From Putridiphycobacter sp965230195 (lineage in GTDB: Bacteria > Bacteroidota > Bacteroidia > Flavobacteriales_D > Crocinitomicaceae), in assembly GCA_965230195.1 (NCBI GenBank), contig OZ245997.1, forward strand, positions 2,914,001-2,978,000: a DNA stretch of 64,000 bases. Reading direction: 5' to 3'. Position numbers and translations under genes: made by a program. Below, piece by piece: positions 8,244 through 16,633 of this stretch. Every line of letters starts with the position of its first letter. Within the stretch, counting starts at the first letter, position 1. Below the pieces are notes generated by a model, which saw nothing but the letters and a program-made list of their open reading frames with translations, made no database searches and had not been told where the DNA came from.

Positions 8244-9402
8244 GGTACTAAGAATAATAAACCGTTTCAACTTAGGCGGCCCCACCTATAATGCAACTTT
8301 TTTAACGGCTTTTCTTTCCGATCAATTCGAGACCTTATTAATTGGAGGCTCTCACGAAGAGGCTGAGGGAGATGCGCTATTTATTCCTGAAAAATATAAT
8401 GTTAATCCGCAATTATTGGATGATTTACAGAGAGAGATCAGTTTCGGAAAAGACCGGTCAGCTTATAAGAAAGTAAGGGAAATCATCAGAGATTTTAAAC
8501 CTGACATTGTACATACCCACGCTTCAAAGGCAGGAGCAATAGGGCGCTTAGCGGCCAGAAAAGAGGGTGTTCCCGTAATTTTACACACTTTTCACGGTCA
8601 TGTATTTCATTCCTATTTCGGAAAACTAAAAACAGGATTTTATAAATCGGTTGAAAGATATTTGGCCCGTCGGTCAAGTAAGATCATTGCTATTTCGCCA
8701 CTTCAGAAAAAAGAGCTCACAGAAATACATAAGGTTACCAGTCCCGGGAAAGTGGAGGTGGTGAATTTAGGATTTGATCTTGATCGGTTTAATACTGATA
8801 AAGTTGTTAACCGTAGTCGATTTGTTGAAGCTTATCAGGTTAATGATGATGAAGTTTGTATTGGGATAATAGGCCGTTTAACAGCAATTAAAAATCATAA
8901 TTTGTTTCTTGATGCTTTAAAGACTGTTTTAAATCGTACTACAAAAAAAGTGCATGTATTTGTAATTGGAGATGGAGAGTTAAGACAGGACATTGAGAAC
9001 AAGGCCCATGATATTTTTAATGGTTACAAGGAGCATAAAATTACATTTACCTCATGGATTAAAGATGTTGCAGTGCCTTTGTCTCGGTTGGATATTGTGG
9101 CATTAACCTCTTTAAATGAAGGGACGCCGGTAAGCTTAATTGAAGCGCAGGCCGCAGGGGTTCCTGTAATTTCCACCAATGTTGGCGGAGTTGATGATAT
9201 TGTACGTCATAACGAAACAGGAATAATTGTAAATTCACAGGTGCCGGATGAATATAGTGAACACTTATTGCAGTTGGTTGAAAATGAGTCTTTAAGGAAA
9301 AGTTTAGGGAGTAAAGGATGGGATTTTGTAAAGGAAAAATTTCATTATAAAACACTTTGTTTTAATATAGAACAGTTATATTTGAGCCTGTTAAACAAGT
9401 AG
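8227..9402 (+). CDS. GT4-type glycosyltransferase
   Basis: 391 residues. N-terminal GT-B acceptor half with a glycine-rich loop (NRFNLGGPTYNATF), the DIVHTHASKAGAIGRLAA pattern typical of GT4 enzymes, and a C-terminal nucleotide-sugar half with IGRLTAIKNH and the E-x7-E motif region in TSLNEGTPVSLIEAQAAGVPVI. It transfers a sugar from an activated donor to a growing lipid-linked glycan at the cytoplasmic face. Donor and acceptor cannot be read from sequence. It is the only glycosyltransferase besides the WecA-like initiator in this cluster. One base separates it from the next gene. Confidence 0.9.
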   Translation: MTKKIKVLRIINRFNLGGPTYNATFLTAFLSDQFETLLIGGSHEEAEGDALFIPEKYNVNPQLLDDLQREISFGKDRSAYKKVREIIRDFKPDIVHTHASKAGAIGRLAARKEGVPVILHTFHGHVFHSYFGKLKTGFYKSVERYLARRSSKIIAISPLQKKELTEIHKVTSPGKVEVVNLGFDLDRFNTDKVVNRSRFVEAYQVNDDEVCIGIIGRLTAIKNHNLFLDALKTVLNRTTKKVHVFVIGDGELRQDIENKAHDIFNGYKEHKITFTSWIKDVAVPLSRLDIVALTSLNEGTPVSLIEAQAAGVPVISTNVGGVDDIVRHNETGIIVNSQVPDEYSEHLLQLVENESLRKSLGSKGWDFVKEKFHYKTLCFNIEQLYLSLLNK

Positions 9403-9403
9403 A

Positions 9404-10210
9404 ATGAGCGAATTAAAGTTAGTAAAATATTTGGGCGTGGTAGCCATTATTTTAGCAATTCAAAGCTGTGGAATTAACAGTGATTTAATGTTAAAGACAC
9501 CAAAGAATTTTGAGTTTGATGAGTTGGATATTGACAGTTCTAATGCTACTAAAGATGAGTACATAATCGGAGTAGATGATATCATTCAGTTTCGTTTTTA
9601 TACTAATAAAGGATTAATGGTTTTGGATATTGCATCCGGATCAGGAGGCGTATCTAATAATGCAGCAGCTAATCTTAACAGAGCACGTGAGATAAATTAT
9701 GTTATTGGTGCTGATTCTTTGGTAAAATTACCCTATATCGATATGGTAAACCTGGTAGGAATGACTATCAGAGAGGCAGAAAAGTTTCTTGAAGAGATGT
9801 ACAGTGATTATTATGTGGACCCCTTTGTTCAGATTTCTGTGATGAATAAAAGGGTATTGGTATTTCCTGGAAGTGGGGCAGAGGCCAGTGTGGTATATTT
9901 AACCAATAACAATACTACCTTGCTTGAAGCCATAGCGTTGGCCGGTGGACTGGCGGAAAGGGGAAGAGCATCACGAATTAAGCTATTCAGAGAAACCGCA
10001 GAGGGCAGAAAAGTATACCTGATTGATCTCTCAACTATTGAGGGATTGAGTTATACTGACCTTATTGTCCAAAACGGAGATTATATTTATGTTGAACCCG
10101 TTCCTGAAATAGGAAGGGAAATTCTGCAGGAAATAGCACCGATTGTTTCAATTATATCGAGTGTTGCCGTGGTAATTACCGTGGTTAATTTGGTGAATAA
10201 TGGCGGATAA
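9404..10210 (+). CDS. Wza-like polysaccharide export lipoprotein
   Basis: 268 residues. The N-terminus has a lipoprotein signal (LAIQSCGIN, Cys at about 22), then the Poly_export pattern (DEYIIGVDDIIQFRFYTNKGL), and an SLBB-like region (NKRVLVFPGSGAEASVVYL, then LLEAIALAGGLAERGRASRIKLFR). The protein ends with a hydrophobic stretch (IVSIISSVAVVITVVNLV) that could insert in the outer membrane, as in Wza-type proteins. The role is export of capsule or exopolysaccharide through the outer membrane with the Wzc-like partner encoded next, whose start overlaps by 11 bases. Confidence 0.9.
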   Translation: MSELKLVKYLGVVAIILAIQSCGINSDLMLKTPKNFEFDELDIDSSNATKDEYIIGVDDIIQFRFYTNKGLMVLDIASGSGGVSNNAAANLNRAREINYVIGADSLVKLPYIDMVNLVGMTIREAEKFLEEMYSDYYVDPFVQISVMNKRVLVFPGSGAEASVVYLTNNNTTLLEAIALAGGLAERGRASRIKLFRETAEGRKVYLIDLSTIEGLSYTDLIVQNGDYIYVEPVPEIGREILQEIAPIVSIISSVAVVITVVNLVNNGG

Positions 10211-12575
10211 TGAAGAAAATAACGGGATATCAATTTCCAACCTAAATAAGGATTTTGATGCCGATATAGCCAAAACGGTTTTAAGAAAAAACTGGATTTG
10301 GATTATCTTTACCGTTGCTTTTGGGTTTATGGCCAGCTATATTTACCTGAGGTATACTAAGCCCATTTACGAATCAAAAGCAATTATTCAGAAGTCTACA
10401 AAGGATGAAGGTAGACGAATTTTAGAATTTGATAATTTTATTCCGGACAATAATTTATCTGCAGATGTGGAGCTGCTCAAATCAGACTTTTTACTTGAAA
10501 AAGCTTTAATCAGTCTGAATCTGAAAATAAGCTATTTCTCGGAAGGAGAACTTCTGATACAGGAAAATTTTACACAGTCCCCTTATCATGTTACATTTTT
10601 TGAGTTAAGGGATTCTTCATTGGTCAATTTACCAATTTACGTTGAGCAAAGAGGAGAAAAAATCGTATTTGCCTTTACCAGCGATAATCAAATTAAAGAA
10701 ATCAGTTTTTATCCTGGTGAGGAAATTGATAATTCATATTTCAAGCTGAAATTTAAAATTGATAATGAAAAAGAGTTTTATAAAAGTATCAGTTCCGACA
10801 AGCTTTTCTTTAAGATTAACGACTATAAAACACTAACAGCAGCTAAGAGAAAAAGTTTATTCGTTAAAATTATAAATCCCGAAGCCAATACAATTGAGAT
10901 TGCCTTCAGAAGTAACAATAAAGTACTGGCCAAAGACCTTGTTAATGAAATTATAAAAACATTTTTTGCTTATGATCTGGAGAAAAAGAGTGAGAGTGAA
11001 GCCAATATTCTAAAGTTTATTGACGAACAATTGGATACCGTTTATTCCAGTTTAAAATACTCTGAGAGTGATCTGCAGGATTTTAAAAGTCAGTCCAAAA
11101 CGAATAATCCGGAAATATACAAGGAGAACGTATTATCACAAATTAAACAGCTGAGAAATGATGCCCTTGAAGCAGATCTGGAGTACGAACTGATCAGTGG
11201 AGTGAATAAAGGGGTAATTAGCAGGAACAGAATTGATGTTTATAATATGATTCCTGTAGTATCAGGAACGCGGTTCCAGGCCTTACTCGAGGATCAGCTG
11301 GATAAGTTATATAAGTTGCTGGAACAAAAAGAAGATGCGTCCTACCAGTTAACAGACGAAAACGAAGCTGTTCAGAAGTTAGAAACTAATATCACTAATC
11401 AGGTGGCAACCATTGAAAGAACCTTATTTTCAATTAAAAGTCAGGTTAAATTACGAAGGGAACAGATTAATAAAAAAATTGAAATTCTGGAATCGCAACT
11501 TTATGGTGTTCCTGAAAAAGAAATGGAACTATTGGATTTAAGCAGACAGTTTAATCTGAATGAAAAGTATTACTCCTTGCTAATCGAAAAAAGGACCCAA
11601 TATGAAATTTCGAAAGCAGGTTATAAGGTAGATAATCTGGTTTTATATGAGCCATCTGTTGCACAGTTGATATACCCTAACAAAAAAATGATCTACATGT
11701 CGGTGTTCGTTCTTTCGCTTTTGGTAGGGTTGATTATTTTGGCATTTAAATATGTTTTATTTAATACAATTCACAGTGAAAAAGAGCTCAGGAAATTATT
11801 ACCTAATCAAATTGGCTTTTTAGGAGCCATTCCAAAGGTTAAAATGGACGGTGATAATTCTGTTTTAATGATTCATAAGAAGCCAAAATCTATCTTAGCT
11901 GAAAATTACAGACATATCAGAACAAACCTACAGTTTATATTAGACCAGAACAAATCTAATGTAATTGCGGTTTCTTCTTCTGTTTCGGGTGAAGGAAAAA
12001 CTTTTGTCTCATTGAATTTGGCCGGAATTTATACCATGGCTAACAAAAAGGTAATTGTTCTTGACCTGGACCTTCGTCGACCTAAGGTTCATTTTGGTTT
12101 TAAGGTTGGCAATGATGTTGGTATGAGTGCTGTTTTGGCTAATAAAGCTGAATGGAAATCTTGTGTTAATCACTCTGAGATTAAAGGTTTAGACTTTATT
12201 ACAGCGGGTACAATCCCACCGAACCCATCAGAATTAATTCTGAATGGAAAGCTTGATGAACTAATTGAGGAGTTAAAATTGGAGTACGATATTATTATCA
12301 TAGATAATCCACCGGTCGGTATTGTTTCTGACGGTGTTAAAGTGATGAATAATTCAGATTGCCCTATTTATGTTTTCAGGGCAAATTATTCAAAGCGAAA
12401 ACTGGCACATCATGTCTCAAAATTATTAAACGAAGATAAGGTCAAGGATTTATACATTATTTTAAATGATGTTGAATTCAATAACAATTCATACGGCTAT
12501 GGTTATGGGTACGGAGAGTATTATACTGATCTTGAAGAACTACCAAAATTCAATTGGAAAATATGGAAATCGTAA
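10200..12575 (+). CDS. Wzc-like polysaccharide co-polymerase with tyrosine kinase domain
   Basis: 791 residues. The first membrane span (about 32-50) and Wzz domain are followed by a long periplasmic coiled-coil region, a GNVR-like region (EKEMELLDLSRQFNLNEKYYSLL), a second span (about 497-517) and a cytoplasmic BY-kinase domain. Kinase motifs: Walker A in SGEGKT (about 595), Walker A' in VLDLDLRRPK, Walker B in IIIIDNPP. The tail has the tyrosine cluster YGYGYGYGEYY that is autophosphorylated in this family. It controls chain length and export of the polysaccharide together with the Wza-like lipoprotein. The stop overlaps the start of rfbC by 13 bases. Confidence 0.92.
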   Translation: MADNEENNGISISNLNKDFDADIAKTVLRKNWIWIIFTVAFGFMASYIYLRYTKPIYESKAIIQKSTKDEGRRILEFDNFIPDNNLSADVELLKSDFLLEKALISLNLKISYFSEGELLIQENFTQSPYHVTFFELRDSSLVNLPIYVEQRGEKIVFAFTSDNQIKEISFYPGEEIDNSYFKLKFKIDNEKEFYKSISSDKLFFKINDYKTLTAAKRKSLFVKIINPEANTIEIAFRSNNKVLAKDLVNEIIKTFFAYDLEKKSESEANILKFIDEQLDTVYSSLKYSESDLQDFKSQSKTNNPEIYKENVLSQIKQLRNDALEADLEYELISGVNKGVISRNRIDVYNMIPVVSGTRFQALLEDQLDKLYKLLEQKEDASYQLTDENEAVQKLETNITNQVATIERTLFSIKSQVKLRREQINKKIEILESQLYGVPEKEMELLDLSRQFNLNEKYYSLLIEKRTQYEISKAGYKVDNLVLYEPSVAQLIYPNKKMIYMSVFVLSLLVGLIILAFKYVLFNTIHSEKELRKLLPNQIGFLGAIPKVKMDGDNSVLMIHKKPKSILAENYRHIRTNLQFILDQNKSNVIAVSSSVSGEGKTFVSLNLAGIYTMANKKVIVLDLDLRRPKVHFGFKVGNDVGMSAVLANKAEWKSCVNHSEIKGLDFITAGTIPPNPSELILNGKLDELIEELKLEYDIIIIDNPPVGIVSDGVKVMNNSDCPIYVFRANYSKRKLAHHVSKLLNEDKVKDLYIILNDVEFNNNSYGYGYGYGEYYTDLEELPKFNWKIWKS

Positions 12576-13108
12576 CATCTGAATTAGGCGGTGTTTTATT
12601 ATTGGCACCTAAAATTTTTAAGGATGAGAGGGGAGAGTTTTATGAAGCATTTAATCAGGAAGTGTTTAATAATTTAGTAGGGAGTGATATCACTTTTGTA
12701 CAGGATAATCAGTCGGTATCAAAAAAGAACGTATTGAGAGGCTTTCATTTTCAATGCCCTCCTTTTGAACAGGGAAAACTGGTGAGAGTGGTTAAGGGAA
12801 GTGTGATTGATATTGTGATTGACATTCGAAAAGATTCAGATACTTACGGAGAACTTTATTGCGTTGAATTATCTGCTGAAAACCAAAATTTACTATGGGT
12901 CCCACCCGGATATGCTCATGGGTTTTATACACTTGAAGATGAAACAGTGTTTTTGTATAAATGTACAAATCCGTATCATAAAATGAGTGAGGGAGACATC
13001 CTGTGGACCGATTTTGCATCAAAACTTCCTGATGTTATTAAAAATCCGTTAGTTTCGGAAAAAGATGCTAAAGCAACTCCATTTAAATTGTTAAATTCAC
13101 CTTTTTAA
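12563..13108 (+). CDS. rfbC: dTDP-4-dehydrorhamnose 3,5-epimerase
   Basis: 181 residues from the ATG at 12563 (an upstream TTG at 12554 is in frame but adds only three residues). RmlC-family cupin with the catalytic His in VLRGFHFQ, the conserved GKLVRVVKGSV strand, and PPGYAHGFYTL. It epimerises dTDP-4-keto-6-deoxyglucose on the way to dTDP-L-rhamnose. The partner genes rmlA, rmlB and rmlD are not in this window, so they would have to lie elsewhere. It is translationally coupled to the Wzc-like gene and separated by 11 bases from the WecA-like gene. Confidence 0.92.
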   Translation: MEIVTSELGGVLLLAPKIFKDERGEFYEAFNQEVFNNLVGSDITFVQDNQSVSKKNVLRGFHFQCPPFEQGKLVRVVKGSVIDIVIDIRKDSDTYGELYCVELSAENQNLLWVPPGYAHGFYTLEDETVFLYKCTNPYHKMSEGDILWTDFASKLPDVIKNPLVSEKDAKATPFKLLNSPF

Positions 13109-13119
13109 AACAGGCTTAA

Positions 13120-14214
13120 ATGAGAGAGAGTTTATTCTCAATTGTAAATTTAATGCTGATTTGCGGAGCAGCTTTTTTCATTGCTCTGCTGATCAATTCT
13201 TTCTTTTTAAAGTTTGCACATACTTTAGGAATCAGAAATAAAAATGATATCACCATTAGGTGGAGTCATACTTCCAAACCGTCGTTGGGAGGCATTAGTT
13301 TTTACATTGTTTTTTTAGTAGGCTTTATGTTTTATGCTATTTTTTTTGGTAAGGAAGATGTTTTTGAAAATGAAAGCTTATTAGGGTTGTTTTATACCGT
13401 AACTATTGCCTTTTTACTTGGATTGTCAGATGATGCATACAATACCAGGCCATTGCTTAAGTTACTGATACAAATTGCCTGTGGAGTTATATTAATTACA
13501 ACAAATAATTCGATAGAAGTTTTTGGTATTGATGTGTTGAATAAAGTGTTTACAGTGATTTGGGTCGTCGCTATCATGAATTCTATTAATATGTTGGATA
13601 ATATGGATGGTATCACAACTATCACGTCTATTTCCATTATCACATCAATTATATTTATTCTGGTTCCTTTTGCCTTAAAAAATAATATTGACGTCTTCTT
13701 CTTGATGACAATTCTGGGTGCATTATTGGGCTTTTTAGTCTTTAATTTTCCACCGGCTAAAATGTTTATGGGGGATACTGGGAGTCAGTTTTTAGGTGTT
13801 TTTTTAGCCTATTTTTCAATTAAATACCTTTGGAATAATGGAGTAACTGAAGGTGAGTACACTTTCTTTTCCAATCTATCATTAGTTGTTGCTTGTTTTG
13901 CTATACCAATTATAGATACATTGATTGTGAGTATTAATAGAATTGCCAGAAAACAATCTCCAATGGTTGGAGGAAAGGACCATACCACGCATCATTTGGT
14001 GTACAGAGGGCTCAAAGAAGGTCAGGTTTTCTTTGTATTCCTATTTCTTGGGTTAATTTCGTCAATTCTAACTTTCGTCTTCCAACGTTATATTCCTTAC
14101 TATTCTCTTTCGTACAGTATTCTGTGGATTTATTTTATCATCATATTCAGTATGTTTTTTGGAATGACCAGGAGACAAAAACACTTTGTGGAAAATGGAG
14201 GCAAAAAGGATTAA
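13120..14214 (+). CDS. WecA/MraY-family undecaprenyl-phosphate sugar-1-phosphate transferase
   Basis: 364 residues with about ten hydrophobic segments. Family motifs: DDAYNTRPLLKLLIQ (the DD pair), NMLDNMDG, NFPPAKMFMGDTGSQFLG and the cytoplasmic GGKDHTTHHLVYRG (HIHH-like loop). The enzyme transfers a sugar-1-phosphate, usually GlcNAc-1-P, from UDP to undecaprenyl phosphate and so starts lipid-linked glycan synthesis. It is near the end of the polysaccharide operon. The exact sugar is not readable from sequence. Confidence 0.9.
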   Translation: MRESLFSIVNLMLICGAAFFIALLINSFFLKFAHTLGIRNKNDITIRWSHTSKPSLGGISFYIVFLVGFMFYAIFFGKEDVFENESLLGLFYTVTIAFLLGLSDDAYNTRPLLKLLIQIACGVILITTNNSIEVFGIDVLNKVFTVIWVVAIMNSINMLDNMDGITTITSISIITSIIFILVPFALKNNIDVFFLMTILGALLGFLVFNFPPAKMFMGDTGSQFLGVFLAYFSIKYLWNNGVTEGEYTFFSNLSLVVACFAIPIIDTLIVSINRIARKQSPMVGGKDHTTHHLVYRGLKEGQVFFVFLFLGLISSILTFVFQRYIPYYSLSYSILWIYFIIIFSMFFGMTRRQKHFVENGGKKD

Positions 14215-14434
14215 GTTTATTTGGGATTTCAGAGGAGAATTTTCGGAAGAAACAGCAAAGCATCACGCCATTCACTTAAACGAATTTTGCGAGTCCAACT
14301 CATTACAGAACTACGATACCGGTTTTGAGCCGACTACAGAATTCCACACAATAGCTTATCTGACCTGCTCGATAGAATACCTTGAGTTGATTAAAGGAAT
14401 TTTGCGACCACACAGGGCGGTAGTGGCTGAATAA
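14195..14434 (+). CDS. small conserved-looking hypothetical protein at the end of the polysaccharide operon
   Basis: 79 residues from the ATG at 14195 (MEAKRIKFIWDFRG). The frame overlaps the WecA-like gene by 20 bases, so it is probably translated from the same message. It is soluble and rich in His, Glu and Thr (EETAKHHAIHLNEF). I do not assign a family. The six-base gap to the convergent rhodanese gene leaves no room for a separate terminator. Confidence 0.6.
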   Translation: MEAKRIKFIWDFRGEFSEETAKHHAIHLNEFCESNSLQNYDTGFEPTTEFHTIAYLTCSIEYLELIKGILRPHRAVVAE

Positions 14435-14440
14435 AGCAGC

Positions 14441-15247
14441 TTAGAAAGTACCCCATTCGGACCAGGAGCCGTCGTAAAGTGATTTAGGATTATCAGTTAC
14501 CTGATCAAATGCTAATAGTATGATACAGGCCGTTACCCCAGAACCACATGTAAATACCATAGGAGAGCCTCCAATATCTAAATCCCTGACTATTTCAGTA
14601 ATTTCTGTCCCGGGTTTTAACCGGCCATTATTTAAAACAGTTTTATAGGGTAGGTTAATTGACCCCTGAATATGGCCGCTTTTTAAACCTTTTCTGGATT
14701 CAGGTACTTTTCCTTCAAATCTTGCTGATGATCTGGCATCAATAACAATAGCCTCTTTATCGGTAATATTAGCTCTTACAAAACTGGCATCAACAATATT
14801 TTCTGCAATATAGCGGGCTTTAAAATTTCCTTTGCTGAACGGCTTTAAATCAGTTTCAGTTTCATAACCCAAATCTATCCAGGCCGGAAGCCCTCCGTCT
14901 AACACAGCAACATTATCGTGTCCCATTGTTTTAAACATCCACCATGCCCTTGGGCTGGTATAAATACCCAAATTATCGTAAACAATAACTTTACTGTTAT
15001 TGTTTATCCCTAAATCCTGACAACCTTCTGAAAATTGATTTGCATCCGGCATCATATTAGGAACTGTGGCTTTCTGGTCAGAAAAAATGCCTTTAAAGTC
15101 AAATAACCGGGTACCTGGTATATAGCAATTGGTGTATTTTGGTATTAAATTGGCTGCATTACTTTCAGTACTGGCATCCAGTATAATCAAATCAGGATCA
15201 TTAATATGATCATTAAGCCATTCGGGTGAAACAATTGAGTGAGTCAT
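14441..15247 (-). CDS. sseA: thiosulfate/3-mercaptopyruvate sulfurtransferase (two rhodanese domains)
   Basis: 268 residues with two rhodanese domains (about 5-125 and 150-265). The catalytic loop of the second domain is CGSGVTA, which fits 3-mercaptopyruvate sulfurtransferases better than thiosulfate-specific ones. It also has SPRAWWMFKTMGHDNVAVLDGG in the first domain, the usual family signature. It transfers sulfane sulfur to acceptors in the cytoplasm. It is the third gene of a compact operon after the isochorismatase-fold hydrolase and the acetyltransferase (8-base gap to the latter). Confidence 0.9.
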   Translation of the reverse strand: MTHSIVSPEWLNDHINDPDLIILDASTESNAANLIPKYTNCYIPGTRLFDFKGIFSDQKATVPNMMPDANQFSEGCQDLGINNNSKVIVYDNLGIYTSPRAWWMFKTMGHDNVAVLDGGLPAWIDLGYETETDLKPFSKGNFKARYIAENIVDASFVRANITDKEAIVIDARSSARFEGKVPESRKGLKSGHIQGSINLPYKTVLNNGRLKPGTEITEIVRDLDIGGSPMVFTCGSGVTACIILLAFDQVTDNPKSLYDGSWSEWGTF

Positions 15248-15255
15248 AGTTTAAA

Positions 15256-16011
15256 TTAATTTGAGGCCAGGTTAAATACTGGAATTTCGCATTGTTTGGT
15301 AAATCCAATCGATTGATAAACAGATAAACCTGACGGTGTGGCTTGAAGTACAGCATGGTCACACCCCATTTGATAGGCTAAATTCAAAGCCTCGATCGTA
15401 ATTTGCTTACCTAAACCCTTTCTTTGGAATTCAGGTAGTGTTGTAATCAGGTAAACACCTGCAGAATTTTGGTGTTTGAGAATCATGGCTGTACTGACCA
15501 TTTTGCCATTCCACAATCCTGCCATAAACCGCACATTTTTATTTTTCGAAAGGCCGAAAATGATGTTCTCATCCAGTTTTCCCCCTTTGAGCAAAGTAGG
15601 TTCCACAACTTGTATCCACAGCCGCAAATCATTTTCCCTGTTAATAATATTAATGGTGTAATTGTCAATTGTCTGGTAATTTGTCTCTTGGCTGAGCGGC
15701 ATTGTCATACCAGCCCAGCTGCCGGATTGCAATGGGAGTTTCCTGAATTTATTAATGATTTCAGGATTAATTGTTACAGGGTTGAATTTGATATGTTTAG
15801 GATATATTCCCTGAGCGATATCCCGGCGGATAGCTGAAATACTTTGATCAATATTATCTGGCTTAAAATTGGAATGATAAATAATGTTTGGCCATACGGA
15901 GCCTGGGGTGTAAACAGCTTCACAGTTATGTTTCTGTATAATTGGTGATCCACTTAAATCAGAAATGAGTTGGTATAATTTAATAATATTGTCTTCAGAA
16001 TAACCAATCAT
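15256..16011 (-). CDS. GNAT family N-acetyltransferase
   Basis: 251 residues. The C-terminal ~130 residues form a GNAT domain with the acetyl-CoA loop FQRKGLGKQITIEAL and the preceding strand GVYLITTLPE, ending with SGLSVYQSIGF. The N-terminal ~110 residues are divergent. The substrate is unknown. Its ATG overlaps the stop of the isochorismatase-fold gene by 4 bases (ATGA), so it is co-translated with it. Confidence 0.85.
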   Translation of the reverse strand: MIGYSEDNIIKLYQLISDLSGSPIIQKHNCEAVYTPGSVWPNIIYHSNFKPDNIDQSISAIRRDIAQGIYPKHIKFNPVTINPEIINKFRKLPLQSGSWAGMTMPLSQETNYQTIDNYTINIINRENDLRLWIQVVEPTLLKGGKLDENIIFGLSKNKNVRFMAGLWNGKMVSTAMILKHQNSAGVYLITTLPEFQRKGLGKQITIEALNLAYQMGCDHAVLQATPSGLSVYQSIGFTKQCEIPVFNLASN

Positions 16012-16550
16012 TGTTCTGCTATAATTTCTTTAAAAGGTTTAACAGTAACTATTCCTTTGGTTGGAATCATATTCTGCCATACCCAGTTATAATGTTCAAT
16101 TACTTTTTTAGCTTCTAAATGTGATCGGTCGCTGGTGGTATGAGCATCAGCAACAACTGTAACAATAAAATCCTTAGATAAAGCTGATTGAATAGTGGCT
16201 TCAACACAAAATTCGGTAGCACATCCGGTAATAACCAGTTCATTTACATTTAACTGATGGAGTTCTGCCATAAGATTGGTCTCATAAAAAATATCATTGG
16301 CATATTTATTCATAAAAATGTCTGAGTCGTCAGTCACTAACCCAGAAATGATTTCCCAGTCTTTTGTATCAGGTTTGAAAACATTGAAACGGGAACCATC
16401 ATGTTGAATAAAAATAACGGGTAAATTCTGATCTCTGAACCGTTGTGTCAGCTGATTGATCCGATTAGTAATATTGGGTACATCAAACCTTTTATACTCA
16501 GGTAAAAATGAACCTTTTTGCATATCAATAATCAGTATGGCTTTTTTCAT
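16008..16550 (-). CDS. isochorismatase-fold cysteine hydrolase
   Basis: 180 residues. Family features: the aspartate in ILIIDMQKG near the N-terminus, and the nucleophilic Cys in VITGCATEFCVEATI preceded by a cis-peptide type VITG strand; VVADAHTT follows as usual. Related enzymes hydrolyse small amides such as nicotinamide or other carbamoyl compounds; the actual substrate cannot be read. First gene of a three-gene operon with the acetyltransferase and rhodanese. Confidence 0.88.
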   Translation of the reverse strand: MKKAILIIDMQKGSFLPEYKRFDVPNITNRINQLTQRFRDQNLPVIFIQHDGSRFNVFKPDTKDWEIISGLVTDDSDIFMNKYANDIFYETNLMAELHQLNVNELVITGCATEFCVEATIQSALSKDFIVTVVADAHTTSDRSHLEAKKVIEHYNWVWQNMIPTKGIVTVKPFKEIIAEQ

Positions 16551-16633
16551 TGCGAATGCTTTTGGAGGATAACGATTGCAAGTTAAAAATATTTTGAGTG
16601 AGAGATAGAAGGATCAGGATCAATTTTTTTGGA

